Source: Candidatus Kuenenia stuttgartensis
GTDB taxonomy: Bacteria > Pseudomonadota > Alphaproteobacteria > SMXS01
DNA: 64,000 nucleotides
Direction of reading: 5' to 3'
NCBI GenBank assembly: GCA_943329845.2
Contig: CALQFM020000002.1
Coordinates: 1 to 64,000 of the forward strand
In this document: positions 9,146 through 17,919 of the stretch, one piece after another
Position numbering within the stretch: position 1 is the first letter of the stretch
Layout of the letters: every line of letters starts with the position of its first letter
Notes under the pieces: generated by a model
Told to the model about the DNA's origin: nothing
What the model saw: the letters and a program-made list of their open reading frames with translations, nothing else
The model's database searches: none
Translations under genes and position numbers: made by a program

Positions 9146-10378
9146 TTACATCCGCTCGATGATGGTGCAGGGCGCCATGCCGCCGCCGGTGCACATGGTT
9201 ACCAGGCCGGTCGCCAGGTTGCGGCGTTCCAGCTCGTCCAGCAGCGTGCCCAGCAGCATGGCGCCGGTCGCGCCGATCGGGTGGCCCAGCGCCATGGCGC
9301 CGCCGTTCACGTTGACCTTTTCCGGGTCCACGTTCAGGTCGCGCATGAACTTCAGCGGCACCACCGCGAAGGCCTCGTTCACTTCCATCAGGTCGATGTC
9401 GTTGAGCGTCATGCCGGCCTGCTTCAGCGCCTTCTTGGCCGCCGGCACCGGCGCGTTCAGCATCAGTTCCGGCGAGTCGCCCGAGGTCGCCACGGTGACG
9501 ATGCGCGCCCGCGGCTTCAGGCCATGCGCCTTGGCGTATTCCGGCGAGGCCAGGATCACGCCGCTGGCGCCATCGACCACGCCCGACGAATTGCCGGCAT
9601 GGTGGATGAAGTCGATCTTCACGTCCGGATAGGCCGCCTCGACAAGCTTGCGGTAGGTCAGCCCTTCCTCGTTCAGCGGGTACTGGTACAGGTCGGTGAA
9701 CGCCGGCTTCAGCTGCGCCAGGCCTTCCAGCGTCGTCTGCGGCCGGGGGAACTCCTCGCGGTCCAGCGCCACGCTGCCGTCTTCGTGATGCACCGGCACC
9801 ACGCTCTTGTTGAAATAGCCATTCTTGATGGCGTGATCGGCGCGCTTCTGGGACTCGACCGCCAGCTTCTCGGTGTCTTCGCGGGTGATGCCCTCAAGCG
9901 TCGCGATCAGGTCGGCGCACACACCCTGGTGCGGCTGCGGATGGATGGCGCGCAGATGCAAATTGTCCCGGTCCATGGTCGGCAGGCCGCCGCGCTGGGT
10001 CGAGGCATAGGACATGGATTCCACGCCGCCCGAGACGACCAGGTTCTGCATGCCGGACATGATGCCCATGGCGCCGAGCTGCACCGCGGTCAGCGCCGAG
10101 CCGCAGAAGCGGTCGATCGAGAAGCCCGTCGCCAGATTGCTCCAGCCCGCATCCAGTGCCGACATGCGGGCGATGCACGCACCCTGCTTGCCCACCTGCG
10201 AGCCGCACCCGGCGATCACGTCATCGACTTCGTCGGTGTTCAGATTGTTGCGCTCGGCCAGCGCCTTGAGCACCGTCGACAGCAGCCGCTGCGGATGTAC
10301 GTCCGCCAGCGCGCCCTTGCCTACCTTGCCGATGCCGCGCGGAGTCCGCGCCGTGTCGATGATCCATGCTTCGGTCAT
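9146..10378 (-). CDS. Acetyl-CoA acetyltransferase (thiolase)
   Basis: SIDRFCGSALTAVQ, NVNGGAMALGHPIGATGA, MCTGGGMAPCTIIERM motifs. Confidence 0.95.
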   Translation of the reverse strand: MTEAWIIDTARTPRGIGKVGKGALADVHPQRLLSTVLKALAERNNLNTDEVDDVIAGCGSQVGKQGACIARMSALDAGWSNLATGFSIDRFCGSALTAVQLGAMGIMSGMQNLVVSGGVESMSYASTQRGGLPTMDRDNLHLRAIHPQPHQGVCADLIATLEGITREDTEKLAVESQKRADHAIKNGYFNKSVVPVHHEDGSVALDREEFPRPQTTLEGLAQLKPAFTDLYQYPLNEEGLTYRKLVEAAYPDVKIDFIHHAGNSSGVVDGASGVILASPEYAKAHGLKPRARIVTVATSGDSPELMLNAPVPAAKKALKQAGMTLNDIDLMEVNEAFAVVPLKFMRDLNVDPEKVNVNGGAMALGHPIGATGAMLLGTLLDELERRNLATGLVTMCTGGGMAPCTIIERM

Positions 10379-10633
10379 GTTTTGCTCCCGTTTGCTTCCC
10401 GGACTGTTCCGGGATCGGATATCCGTCCCCAGACGGGGCGTTGCGGCAGTTAAAGCATGGCCCGCCCGTCTCTTCCAGTGGAATTTACCGGCTGGGAACC
10501 TGCTTTTGCGCGCGCCATATTACGATTTTGAAGCACCTCCTCCAACGGCCCCTAGCCAAAGACGCTCGCGCAACCTTATGCTTTTACAGGGGCTTATTCG
10601 AGGCAACCTCGACACAGGTGGAGAGGACGTGCC

Positions 10634-11173
10634 ATGGCATCGGAAACGATAGACCTTCTCTCGCCATTCCGGCCCGAGGAATGCGCCCGACGGCTGCGGA
10701 CGGTTACCGATCCCAGGCGGCGCGCTCGCAACAACAACCCCGTCATCGGCACCGTAACCGACGCCAGGCTGCGTGTCCGGCGCCGCCTCGCCTACCGCAA
10801 CTCGTTCCAGACCTTCATGTTCGGCACGTTGGAGCGCGACGGCGACGGCACCTTGCTGCGCTGCAGCTTCGGCATGCACCCGGCAGCGGTGGCGTTCCTG
10901 ATCGTCTGGTTTTGCTTCGTGATCATCGGCCTGGGCATCGGCCTTGCCGTGGCGTTCGACCTGTTCGGCGTCGATCACGGCATTAACAAGCCGCTCTGGC
11001 CCGCCGCCGTCATTCCCGTCTTCATGGCCGTCTTCGCGCTGGTCTGGCTGAAGCTGTCCCGCCGCCTCGCCGAGGAGGACGAGATGTTCATGATCGAACT
11101 GCTGCGCTTCAGCCTCGACGCCGAGCTGACGCCCGAATCGGCGGCGCGCCGCGCGGCCGAACAGCCGCGCTGA
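10634..11173 (+). CDS. Hypothetical membrane protein
   Basis: 180-codon ORF with two strongly hydrophobic segments (AAVAFLIVWFCFVIIGLGIGLAVAF; LWPAAVIPVFMAVFALVWL). Confidence 0.65.
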   Translation: MASETIDLLSPFRPEECARRLRTVTDPRRRARNNNPVIGTVTDARLRVRRRLAYRNSFQTFMFGTLERDGDGTLLRCSFGMHPAAVAFLIVWFCFVIIGLGIGLAVAFDLFGVDHGINKPLWPAAVIPVFMAVFALVWLKLSRRLAEEDEMFMIELLRFSLDAELTPESAARRAAEQPR

Positions 11174-11206
11174 CGCCCCGCCCCCGTTCGGTCAGGCCGC
11201 GTTCGG

Positions 11207-12235
11207 TCAGGCCGGGTCGGCGACTTTCAGGATCGTCTTGCCCTTGTTCTTGCCGGTGAACAGGCCCTGCAGCGCCGCCGGCGCGTTCTCCAGCCCTTCC
11301 GACAGCGTCTCGTGCACCTTCAGCTTGCCTTCCTTCACCCACTTGCCGATGTCCGCGATGGCCTGGGGGAACCTGTCCGCGTAGTTGAACAGCAGGAAAC
11401 CCTCCATCCGCGCGCTCTTCAGGATCAGGAACAGGTAGTTCTTGGGACCATCGGGCATGCCCCAGCCGGAATAGCCCGAGGCGATGCCGCCGCAGATCGC
11501 GACCCGCGCGCCCTGCGCCAGATTGGCCAGCGCGGCGTCGAGGATCGGGCCGCCCGTGTTGTCATAGAATACGTTGACGCCGTCGGGCGCGAGTTCGCGC
11601 AGCTTGGCCGCCATGTCGTCGTTCTTGTAGTCTATGGCCGCGTCGCAGGCGCCTTCCTCGACCACCCACTTGCATTTGTCAGGGCCGCCCGCCACGCCGA
11701 TCACCTTGCTGGCGCCGCGGATCTTGGCGATCTCGGCCACCGCCGAGCCCGTCGCGCCCGCCGCGCCCGAGATCAGCACCACGTCGCCTTCCTTCACCTG
11801 ACCCACTTCCTGCAGGCCGAAATAGGCGGTCAGCGTGGTGATGCCGAACACCGAAAACGCCCAGGTCAGCGGATAGTCGCGCGACACCGTCTGCAGCGGC
11901 ATCAGGCCCGCGCCGTTCTTCAGCACCGCATAGTCCTGCCACGGCATCATGCCGTTGACGATGTCGCCTTCCTTGAACGCCGGATCGTTCGACTTGATCA
12001 CCTGGCCCAGTCCGGACCCGAACATGGGCGCGCCGATCTTGACCGGGTCCATATAGCCCGGGCCCTCGTTCAGCCAGCCGCGCTGGGTCGGATCGAACGA
12101 CAGGTACAGGGTCTTCACCAGAATCTCGCCAGGTCCCGGATCGGCCACGCTGGTGGTCTTCAGCTCGAAATGCTCAGGCCCGACCAGCCCCGGCGGACGC
12201 GACTTCAAAACCCACTGACGGCTCTCTTTGCTCAT
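11207..12235 (-). CDS. NADP-dependent MDR-family oxidoreductase (CurA/PTGR-like)
   Basis: MSKESRQWVLKSRPPGLVGPEHFELK... GDVVLISGAAGATGSAVAEIAK... Confidence 0.92.
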   Translation of the reverse strand: MSKESRQWVLKSRPPGLVGPEHFELKTTSVADPGPGEILVKTLYLSFDPTQRGWLNEGPGYMDPVKIGAPMFGSGLGQVIKSNDPAFKEGDIVNGMMPWQDYAVLKNGAGLMPLQTVSRDYPLTWAFSVFGITTLTAYFGLQEVGQVKEGDVVLISGAAGATGSAVAEIAKIRGASKVIGVAGGPDKCKWVVEEGACDAAIDYKNDDMAAKLRELAPDGVNVFYDNTGGPILDAALANLAQGARVAICGGIASGYSGWGMPDGPKNYLFLILKSARMEGFLLFNYADRFPQAIADIGKWVKEGKLKVHETLSEGLENAPAALQGLFTGKNKGKTILKVADPA

Positions 12236-12587
12236 GACATGCATCCCTTGGAGTTCATCGCCGCCGATATTTCCCGTCGGCGCGTTCAGGCTGCACCATA
12301 GATCATCCTGACCTCGGGTCAATTCGCCCGAGGACTCCAGCGTGTGGCGGCCGGCCCCGGAACAAAGACTGCAGGTGAGGGTTGCCATCGGAACCGCCCG
12401 TCGTCGGTGCGGAGATTGGGACCCTGCGTCGCCCGTCCCTCCACGCCAACAAGACTGCCGCAAACCAACATAGGTTAATCATTGGAAGATAAAACGCGTG
12501 GCGAATTAAATACTTATGGCACAACGCGAGGAACGAATGTCATCCCGCGCGCGTTTTGGAAAACACAATTGGAACTCAGGTGAAACC

Positions 12588-13505
12588 ATGAACATGGAAG
12601 TGTCGCGCAGTCCGTCGAGGATGCAGGACCATCCGACGGCGCCGTCGTACAAGAACACGGTATCGCTTCATCGTGCGCTGGCAAGCTTTAACGCCCGCCG
12701 TCTGGCGCCGGCCCTGCCCACCGCGGACTGGCGCGCCTGGCTGTCCGTGGACGCGGGCATGCTGATCATCGAGGGCGATTGGCTGGAGGAAGAGCGGGCC
12801 CGCCAGACGCCGCGGGCGGCCACCGCACCGGCTGATCCCGATGCCTTTCTCGCGTGGATCGAAGATCTGGAAGCCAGTGGACCCGGCCAGGGCGACCCTT
12901 TGTTCGACTACCTTGCCGAGCGAGCCACTCTCGACGAGATGCGCTGGTTCCTCGCACAGGAAATATCCGGCGAGGCCGGGTTCGAAGACCTCGCCGCGGT
13001 CACCCAGGTCCGCCTGCCGGCACGTCCGAAGCTGGAAGTCGCCCGTAACTATTGGGATGAGATGGGGCGCGGCAATGCCAAGGGCATGCATGTTCCCATG
13101 CTGAACACGCTCGCGGCGGCGCTCGACGTCGCCCCGCTTTGCGACACCGATGTGTGGGAGGCGGCCGCGCTCAGCAACCTGATGGCTGGCCTCGCCCTGA
13201 ACCGGCGTTATGCCTATCACTCGCTGGGCGCGCTGGGTATCATCGAGCAGACGGCGCCGGGTCGTGCCGCGAAAGTCAGCCTCGGGCTGCGGCGTCTCGG
13301 CGTCGCCGCGAAGGTGAGGCACTACTTCGACTTGCACGCCGTCCTCGACGTCAAGCACGCCGCGGCGTGGAGCGCCGAGGTAATTCGGCCGGTCGTCGAA
13401 ACCCGCCCGGAAGCGGCCGCCGCGATCGCCGAGGGTGCGCTGATGCGGCTCCATTGCGGCGAACGCTGCTTCAGTCGCTACCGCGCCCAGTTTGGTTTGG
13501 GCTGA
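12588..13505 (+). CDS. Heme-oxygenase-like diiron oxidase (iron-containing redox enzyme family)
   Basis: SD-like AGGTG before ATG 12588; FLAQE, YWDEMGRGNAKGMH (E-x10-H), ALGIIEQ, and HAVLDVKH (HxxxDxxH), in the order expected for HDO ligands. Confidence 0.85.
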   Translation: MNMEVSRSPSRMQDHPTAPSYKNTVSLHRALASFNARRLAPALPTADWRAWLSVDAGMLIIEGDWLEEERARQTPRAATAPADPDAFLAWIEDLEASGPGQGDPLFDYLAERATLDEMRWFLAQEISGEAGFEDLAAVTQVRLPARPKLEVARNYWDEMGRGNAKGMHVPMLNTLAAALDVAPLCDTDVWEAAALSNLMAGLALNRRYAYHSLGALGIIEQTAPGRAAKVSLGLRRLGVAAKVRHYFDLHAVLDVKHAAAWSAEVIRPVVETRPEAAAAIAEGALMRLHCGERCFSRYRAQFGLG

Positions 13506-13510
13506 CCCCG

Positions 13511-14848
13511 GTGCGGTTCCTCGGTGTAGGCGAGTACTGCGACCTCGGGGACCTCTATCTGCGCCTCGCCCGCGAGGGCCACGACGTCCGCGTCCATGTA
13601 GGCGCACGCGAGAGCAGCGGTACGCTGGCCGGGCTCATCGAACGCACGGAAGACTGGCGGTCGGAGCTGCCCTGGATCAGGGAGGCCGGAGCCGACGGCA
13701 TCATCCTGTTCGAACGCGCCGATGCCGGCGACACTCAGGACCAGCTTCGCGCCGATGGCTATAACGTCATCGGCGGCGGCGCGTTCGGCGACAGGCTGGA
13801 ATCCGAGAGGTCGTTCGGCCAGGAAATCCTGCGCTCGGTCGGTGTGCAGACAGTGCCTGTATTCGCGTTCACCAGCTTCGCATCCGGCATCCGGCACATC
13901 GGCGACCACCCGGCCCGCTACGTCTACAAACCCAACGGCTTCCTCTCGACCGCCATGGACAGCTATGTCGGGCAGCTGGACGACGGTGCCGACATCATCG
14001 ATTACCTGCAGGCGCAGCAGTCCCTGTGGCCTTACGAACAGCCGCCGGATTTCATTCTGATGCCCCACCTGCAGGGCGTCGAGATCGGCGTCGGCGCGTA
14101 TTTCAACGGCGCCGAATTTCTCCATCCGCCCTGCATCGATTTCGAGCACAAGCGCTTCTTTCCGGGCGACCTGGGCGAGTTGACCGGCGAGATGGGCACG
14201 GTCGTCTCATATCGCGGCGGCGAGCGCCTGTTCCAGGCGACGCTTGGCCGGATGAAGGACCTGCTCGCCCGCAGCGGCTACTGCGGCTACATCAACGTCA
14301 ATACCATCGTGAACGAGGACGGCATCTGGCCGCTCGAATTTACGTCTCGCTTCGGCTACCCCGGCTTTGCCATCCTGGACCCGCTCCAGGTCGACAGCTG
14401 GGCCGATATCTTCGCCAGGGTCTGCCGTCGCAGCGGCACGACATTCGAGACACGGGACGGCTATGCGGTGGGCGTCGTGCTGACGGTACCGCCCTTCCCC
14501 TATCTGGGAAGCAGCCCACCCTCTCCGTCGGGACTACGCATACTCTTCCGGCACCCGCTCGGCGACACGGAGTCCGAGCACTTGCACTACGGCGAGGTGG
14601 CGCTCGAGAACGGTCGCCTTGTGACAGCCGGCGTCATAGGCCAGGTCATGGTGGTGACTGGCACCGGCCAGACCGTCGAAGAAGCCCGCAATGCCGCATA
14701 CAGAGTCGTCGACAAGGTCGCCGTTCCGAACCTTCGGTATCGCAACGATATCGGTGACCGCGTTGCGGCGCGCGACCTGGGCCTGCTTCGGAAGTGGGGC
14801 ATCCTTCCCGACCCCGGCATTGAGAGAGCCGCGAATGACCGCCAGTGA
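13511..14848 (+). CDS. PurD/GARS-like ATP-grasp ligase
   Basis: GTG start 5 bp after the HDO stop; MRFLGVGEYCDLGDLYLRLAREGHDVRVHV... RYVYKPNG... FILMPHLQGVEIGVGAYFNG... YINVNTIVNEDGIWPLEFTSRFGYPGF. Confidence 0.85.
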   Translation: MRFLGVGEYCDLGDLYLRLAREGHDVRVHVGARESSGTLAGLIERTEDWRSELPWIREAGADGIILFERADAGDTQDQLRADGYNVIGGGAFGDRLESERSFGQEILRSVGVQTVPVFAFTSFASGIRHIGDHPARYVYKPNGFLSTAMDSYVGQLDDGADIIDYLQAQQSLWPYEQPPDFILMPHLQGVEIGVGAYFNGAEFLHPPCIDFEHKRFFPGDLGELTGEMGTVVSYRGGERLFQATLGRMKDLLARSGYCGYINVNTIVNEDGIWPLEFTSRFGYPGFAILDPLQVDSWADIFARVCRRSGTTFETRDGYAVGVVLTVPPFPYLGSSPPSPSGLRILFRHPLGDTESEHLHYGEVALENGRLVTAGVIGQVMVVTGTGQTVEEARNAAYRVVDKVAVPNLRYRNDIGDRVAARDLGLLRKWGILPDPGIERAANDRQ

Positions 14849-15149
14849 CTCGCTGGGCTTCCCGGCCTTCTCCGAAGCCGAGCTGAAGGGAGAATCCTGG
14901 CCGACCGTGCGTTGGGAGCGCCAGCGCCGCTCGGCCTGCACCACCAGTCTCCAAAGGCTCGAAGCCTACATCCTGAGCGACGAATCGAGCCTGCGGCGGC
15001 AGCGCGCGATCCTGAGCGAGTGCCAGGGAGCGAGCCCGGCGCGCGCTATTGCCGAGGCCACGATCGCCGAATATGAGCGCTCCCTGCAGACGCTGTACAA
15101 ACGCAGGGCGAAGCTGCTCGCAAAACTCCAATCGGGCGACCGGAAATAG
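14835..15149 (+). CDS. Small uncharacterised helical/coiled-coil protein (105 codons), translationally overlapping the ATP-grasp gene
   Basis: ATG 14835 lies 14 bp inside the upstream CDS; MTASDSLGFPAFSEAELKGESWPTVRWERQRRSACTTSLQRLEAYILSDESSLRRQRAILSECQGASPARAIAEATIAEYERSLQTLYKRRAKLLAKLQSGDRK. Confidence 0.7.
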   Translation: MTASDSLGFPAFSEAELKGESWPTVRWERQRRSACTTSLQRLEAYILSDESSLRRQRAILSECQGASPARAIAEATIAEYERSLQTLYKRRAKLLAKLQSGDRK

Positions 15150-15169
15150 CGGGCGTCAGGAAGGGCTCC

Positions 15170-16177
15170 TCACGCCCCATCGATGAAGCCGCCGGGGTCA
15201 TGTGGCCGGGCACGTCCCGCGGCACTGTCCTTCCTTGCCTGTGCCAGCACCATGAATACGGCGGCGATCCGGTCTGCCTTGGAATATGGCTCCCGGAACA
15301 GCTCCTCGGGAAAGATGTCAGGGTCCACCTCGGCATAGTCCAGGGACCAGGCGTTGCGATCGACGATGGGGTCCAGCATCCTCGCGAGAATGTCGGCCCC
15401 CTCGACGATGGGGGTTCCCGTGTAGAGCATCAGCCGCCCGCCCTGGTTCAGGCTGGCCGATGCCTGCGCAACGATGCGGCATGCGATATCCGTCCCCCAG
15501 GGCCCACCGCCATCCCTGTAGGTCCGGCCGGAGCGGTCGACGAGGAACGGTGGATTGCTGAGGATCAGGTCGGCAGCTTCGGGAACGTTGTCCAGGATGT
15601 CGCTGTGCCGGATCTCGACCGCCGCGATGTCGTTGAGGCGCGTGTTCACCTCGCTCATCCACAGTAAGGCGGCGCTGATGTCGGTCAGGATCACACGTGG
15701 ACGGTTGGGCAAGAGGGAGGCCGCATACAGACCCACGGCCCCAGCCCCCGCGCCGACGTCGACGATGACATCCGGCAGGAACTTCCTGTCCCTGAGAAAT
15801 TCGGCCTGGATGGCGCGGCAGGTTCGGTAGGTATCCGGCCCGAAGAACACTGAGTCCTGCCGCGTGGTGGGAAATGCCGAATGGGCCAGGAGCAACGGCC
15901 CCAGGGTTGAAAACCGCACCGTGCTCTTCAACAGCGAGCCTTGTGGCTCCAGGACGCCGGCCGCGTCCATCACCTCGAGCAAGGCACCCGCGACGGCCTC
16001 CTGCGCGAAAGGCCGGCTCCATCCGAAGATGTCGGTTGGCGACGCCGCAAGCTCATTTCCGGGACGCTGATTGACGATTTCATGGCTTAGCGGCGCACAC
16101 GTGGTGAATCGGTACCCTGCCGACTTGAGCATCCTGCCAAGCCCGATTAGGGCCTCTTGCCGCTGGTCTGCCATCAA
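15170..16177 (-). CDS. Class I SAM-dependent methyltransferase with NPPF motif
   Basis: VIVDVGAGAGAVGLYAA (SAM motif I) and DLILSNPPFLVDRSGRTYRDGG (motif IV NPPF). Confidence 0.88.
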   Translation of the reverse strand: MMADQRQEALIGLGRMLKSAGYRFTTCAPLSHEIVNQRPGNELAASPTDIFGWSRPFAQEAVAGALLEVMDAAGVLEPQGSLLKSTVRFSTLGPLLLAHSAFPTTRQDSVFFGPDTYRTCRAIQAEFLRDRKFLPDVIVDVGAGAGAVGLYAASLLPNRPRVILTDISAALLWMSEVNTRLNDIAAVEIRHSDILDNVPEAADLILSNPPFLVDRSGRTYRDGGGPWGTDIACRIVAQASASLNQGGRLMLYTGTPIVEGADILARMLDPIVDRNAWSLDYAEVDPDIFPEELFREPYSKADRIAAVFMVLAQARKDSAAGRARPHDPGGFIDGA

Positions 16178-16227
16178 TTTCCCGTCGCAATCAGCAAAAC
16201 CCGCGAGCCACGAGGCTTACGCGTTCG

Positions 16228-16253
16228 ACGGCGCCGGACTGTGCCGGCGCCGT
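16228..16253 (-). terminator. Strong GC hairpin between UrcA-family and methyltransferase genes (no U-tract)
   Basis: ACGGCGCCGG-actgtg-CCGGCGCCGT, 10-bp perfect stem. Confidence 0.4.
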
Positions 16254-16289
16254 TTCGGAGGAAACCTCAGATAGGTCGTTCTGCCGCGT

Positions 16290-16847
16290 TCAGTATTCCA
16301 CGTAGGGCTCGGACGGCGGTCCGTAATACTGGGTCGATGCCGGCCGTGGCGGATTGCTCTGCGTCTCATAGGTCTGGGTCGCCGGATCGGTCGGCGCCGG
16401 ATAGGTCTGGGTGTAGGTTGTCTCCTCGACCCAGGCGGCCGGGTACGGTGCTGCCCAGCGCGGCGGAGGAACCCACGCCGAGCCACGCGGAATGGCGTTC
16501 TCTTCCACTGTGCCGACACGGCGCATCGTGCTCCTGACAGACTGGTCGATGCAGGACGGAACCACGCCGGATGAGCGGTCCGTCTCGCCGAGCTTCTCGC
16601 ACAGGTAGCGGGCAGTGAGCTTGACCCGCTGGCGGAGCTCCGACCGGCCTTCGCGGGTGCTCAGGTCCAGGTCCGCATAGCTCACAGCCGTCGCGGCCCG
16701 CCTCACGTTGTCGGGCAGCTTGCCCGGGTATCCTTCCACGATGATTTCCTCGACGACCTGCTGGGCGTGACCTGGCGCCGCTGCGCCCAGAGCGGCGATG
16801 CCGGCGATGGCGACGAGCATCTTCGAGAGCGGTAAATTCGTCTTCAT
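16290..16847 (-). CDS. UrcA family secreted protein
   Basis: Signal peptide; TAVSYADLDLSTREGRSELRQRVKLTARYLCEKLG...PSCIDQSV pattern. Confidence 0.8.
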   Translation of the reverse strand: MKTNLPLSKMLVAIAGIAALGAAAPGHAQQVVEEIIVEGYPGKLPDNVRRAATAVSYADLDLSTREGRSELRQRVKLTARYLCEKLGETDRSSGVVPSCIDQSVRSTMRRVGTVEENAIPRGSAWVPPPRWAAPYPAAWVEETTYTQTYPAPTDPATQTYETQSNPPRPASTQYYGPPSEPYVEY

Positions 16848-17006
16848 GGATCGCATCCTTCTGAAAAAGGGCGGGATGCCGACCTTAACGCCTCAATACA
16901 CCCTCGGTTCCTGTTGGCCGCCAGCCGTCACGCCACTAACATGGCGTCCGAACCGAACCGGGGCCATCCGCCGGCCATCCAGCCAATCAGGAAAAGGGGA
17001 AATCCA

Positions 17007-17450
17007 GTGCGCCAGACCATGCCGTTGGAAGTGGGCATACCGGTGGTCGACCTCGACCGGATGTACGCGTTCTACACCCAGGTGCTGTCCTGCACCGAAG
17101 CGCGCCGCGCCGACATTCCGGCCTCGCTCAGCAGCAGCCTCGGCGTCGCGCCCGACGGCTACATCAACATCTGGTTGAAGACCCCGGGCAACGAGGTCAT
17201 CAAGCTGGTGCGCACGCCCGTCCCGTCTGTCATCCCGCCCACCCCCGAATGGATGGCCGCCCGCACCGGCATCGCCTACCTCACCTTCTACTGCAGCGAC
17301 CTCGACACGACCCTCGCGGCCGCCGAAGCCGCTGGCGCGGTGCTGAAGTCAGACCGCGCGCTCATCGCCAACGACCGCCCCCTGCGCCTCTGCTTCTTCG
17401 CCGATCCCGAAGGCAACATCATCGAACTCGTCGAGGTCAAGCCGGCTTGA
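17007..17450 (+). CDS. VOC (glyoxalase/bleomycin-resistance) family protein
   Basis: PLEVGIPVVDLDRMYAFYTQVL... LCFFADPEGNIIELVEVK. Confidence 0.88.
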   Translation: MRQTMPLEVGIPVVDLDRMYAFYTQVLSCTEARRADIPASLSSSLGVAPDGYINIWLKTPGNEVIKLVRTPVPSVIPPTPEWMAARTGIAYLTFYCSDLDTTLAAAEAAGAVLKSDRALIANDRPLRLCFFADPEGNIIELVEVKPA

Positions 17451-17533
17451 GGCCTGCTTACGCTCTTGCCAAACCTCCCCCGCCTCGCCCAATCTCCTGA
17501 TCGGCCGATCAACGGGACGGCCGGACACGCTGA

Positions 17534-17893
17534 ATGGGGATTCCGATGACCATCATTATCGCGGGCTGGATCGACCTGGATGTCGAGGACGTGACCGACG
17601 TCATCGCCAGCGCCAAGGCGCATATCGAAGGCGCCTACACCGAGAACGGCTGCGTCCACTACATCTGGACCAAGGACGTCTTCGTCCCCGGCCGCATCCA
17701 CGTCTACGAGGAATGGGTCGACACCGCCGACCTGCAGTATCACTTCGACAATCACTGGTACAAGGACATGGGCGGCCATCTGCGCCAGTTCCCGCGCAAG
17801 GGCTCGCAGATCCGCAAGTTCCGCGTCGATCACATCGAGCCGGTCTACGACCCCTCGGGCATCCCGCGCGCCGACTTCTTCACCGCCCCATAA
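17534..17893 (+). CDS. Antibiotic biosynthesis monooxygenase (ABM) family protein
   Basis: MTIIIAGWIDLDVEDVTDVIASAKAHIEGAYTENGCVHYIWTKD...IHVYEEWVD. Confidence 0.85.
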   Translation: MGIPMTIIIAGWIDLDVEDVTDVIASAKAHIEGAYTENGCVHYIWTKDVFVPGRIHVYEEWVDTADLQYHFDNHWYKDMGGHLRQFPRKGSQIRKFRVDHIEPVYDPSGIPRADFFTAP

Positions 17894-17919
17894 CTCACCG
17901 AAAAATAACGGAGACCTCG

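Noticed and set aside
12588-16177. Heme oxygenase or housekeeping purD explanation for the HDO/ATP-grasp genes
   Set aside because: The ligand pattern fits diiron HDO rather than heme oxygenase, and there is no purine or heme-uptake context; kept as a novel-module candidate but untested by search.
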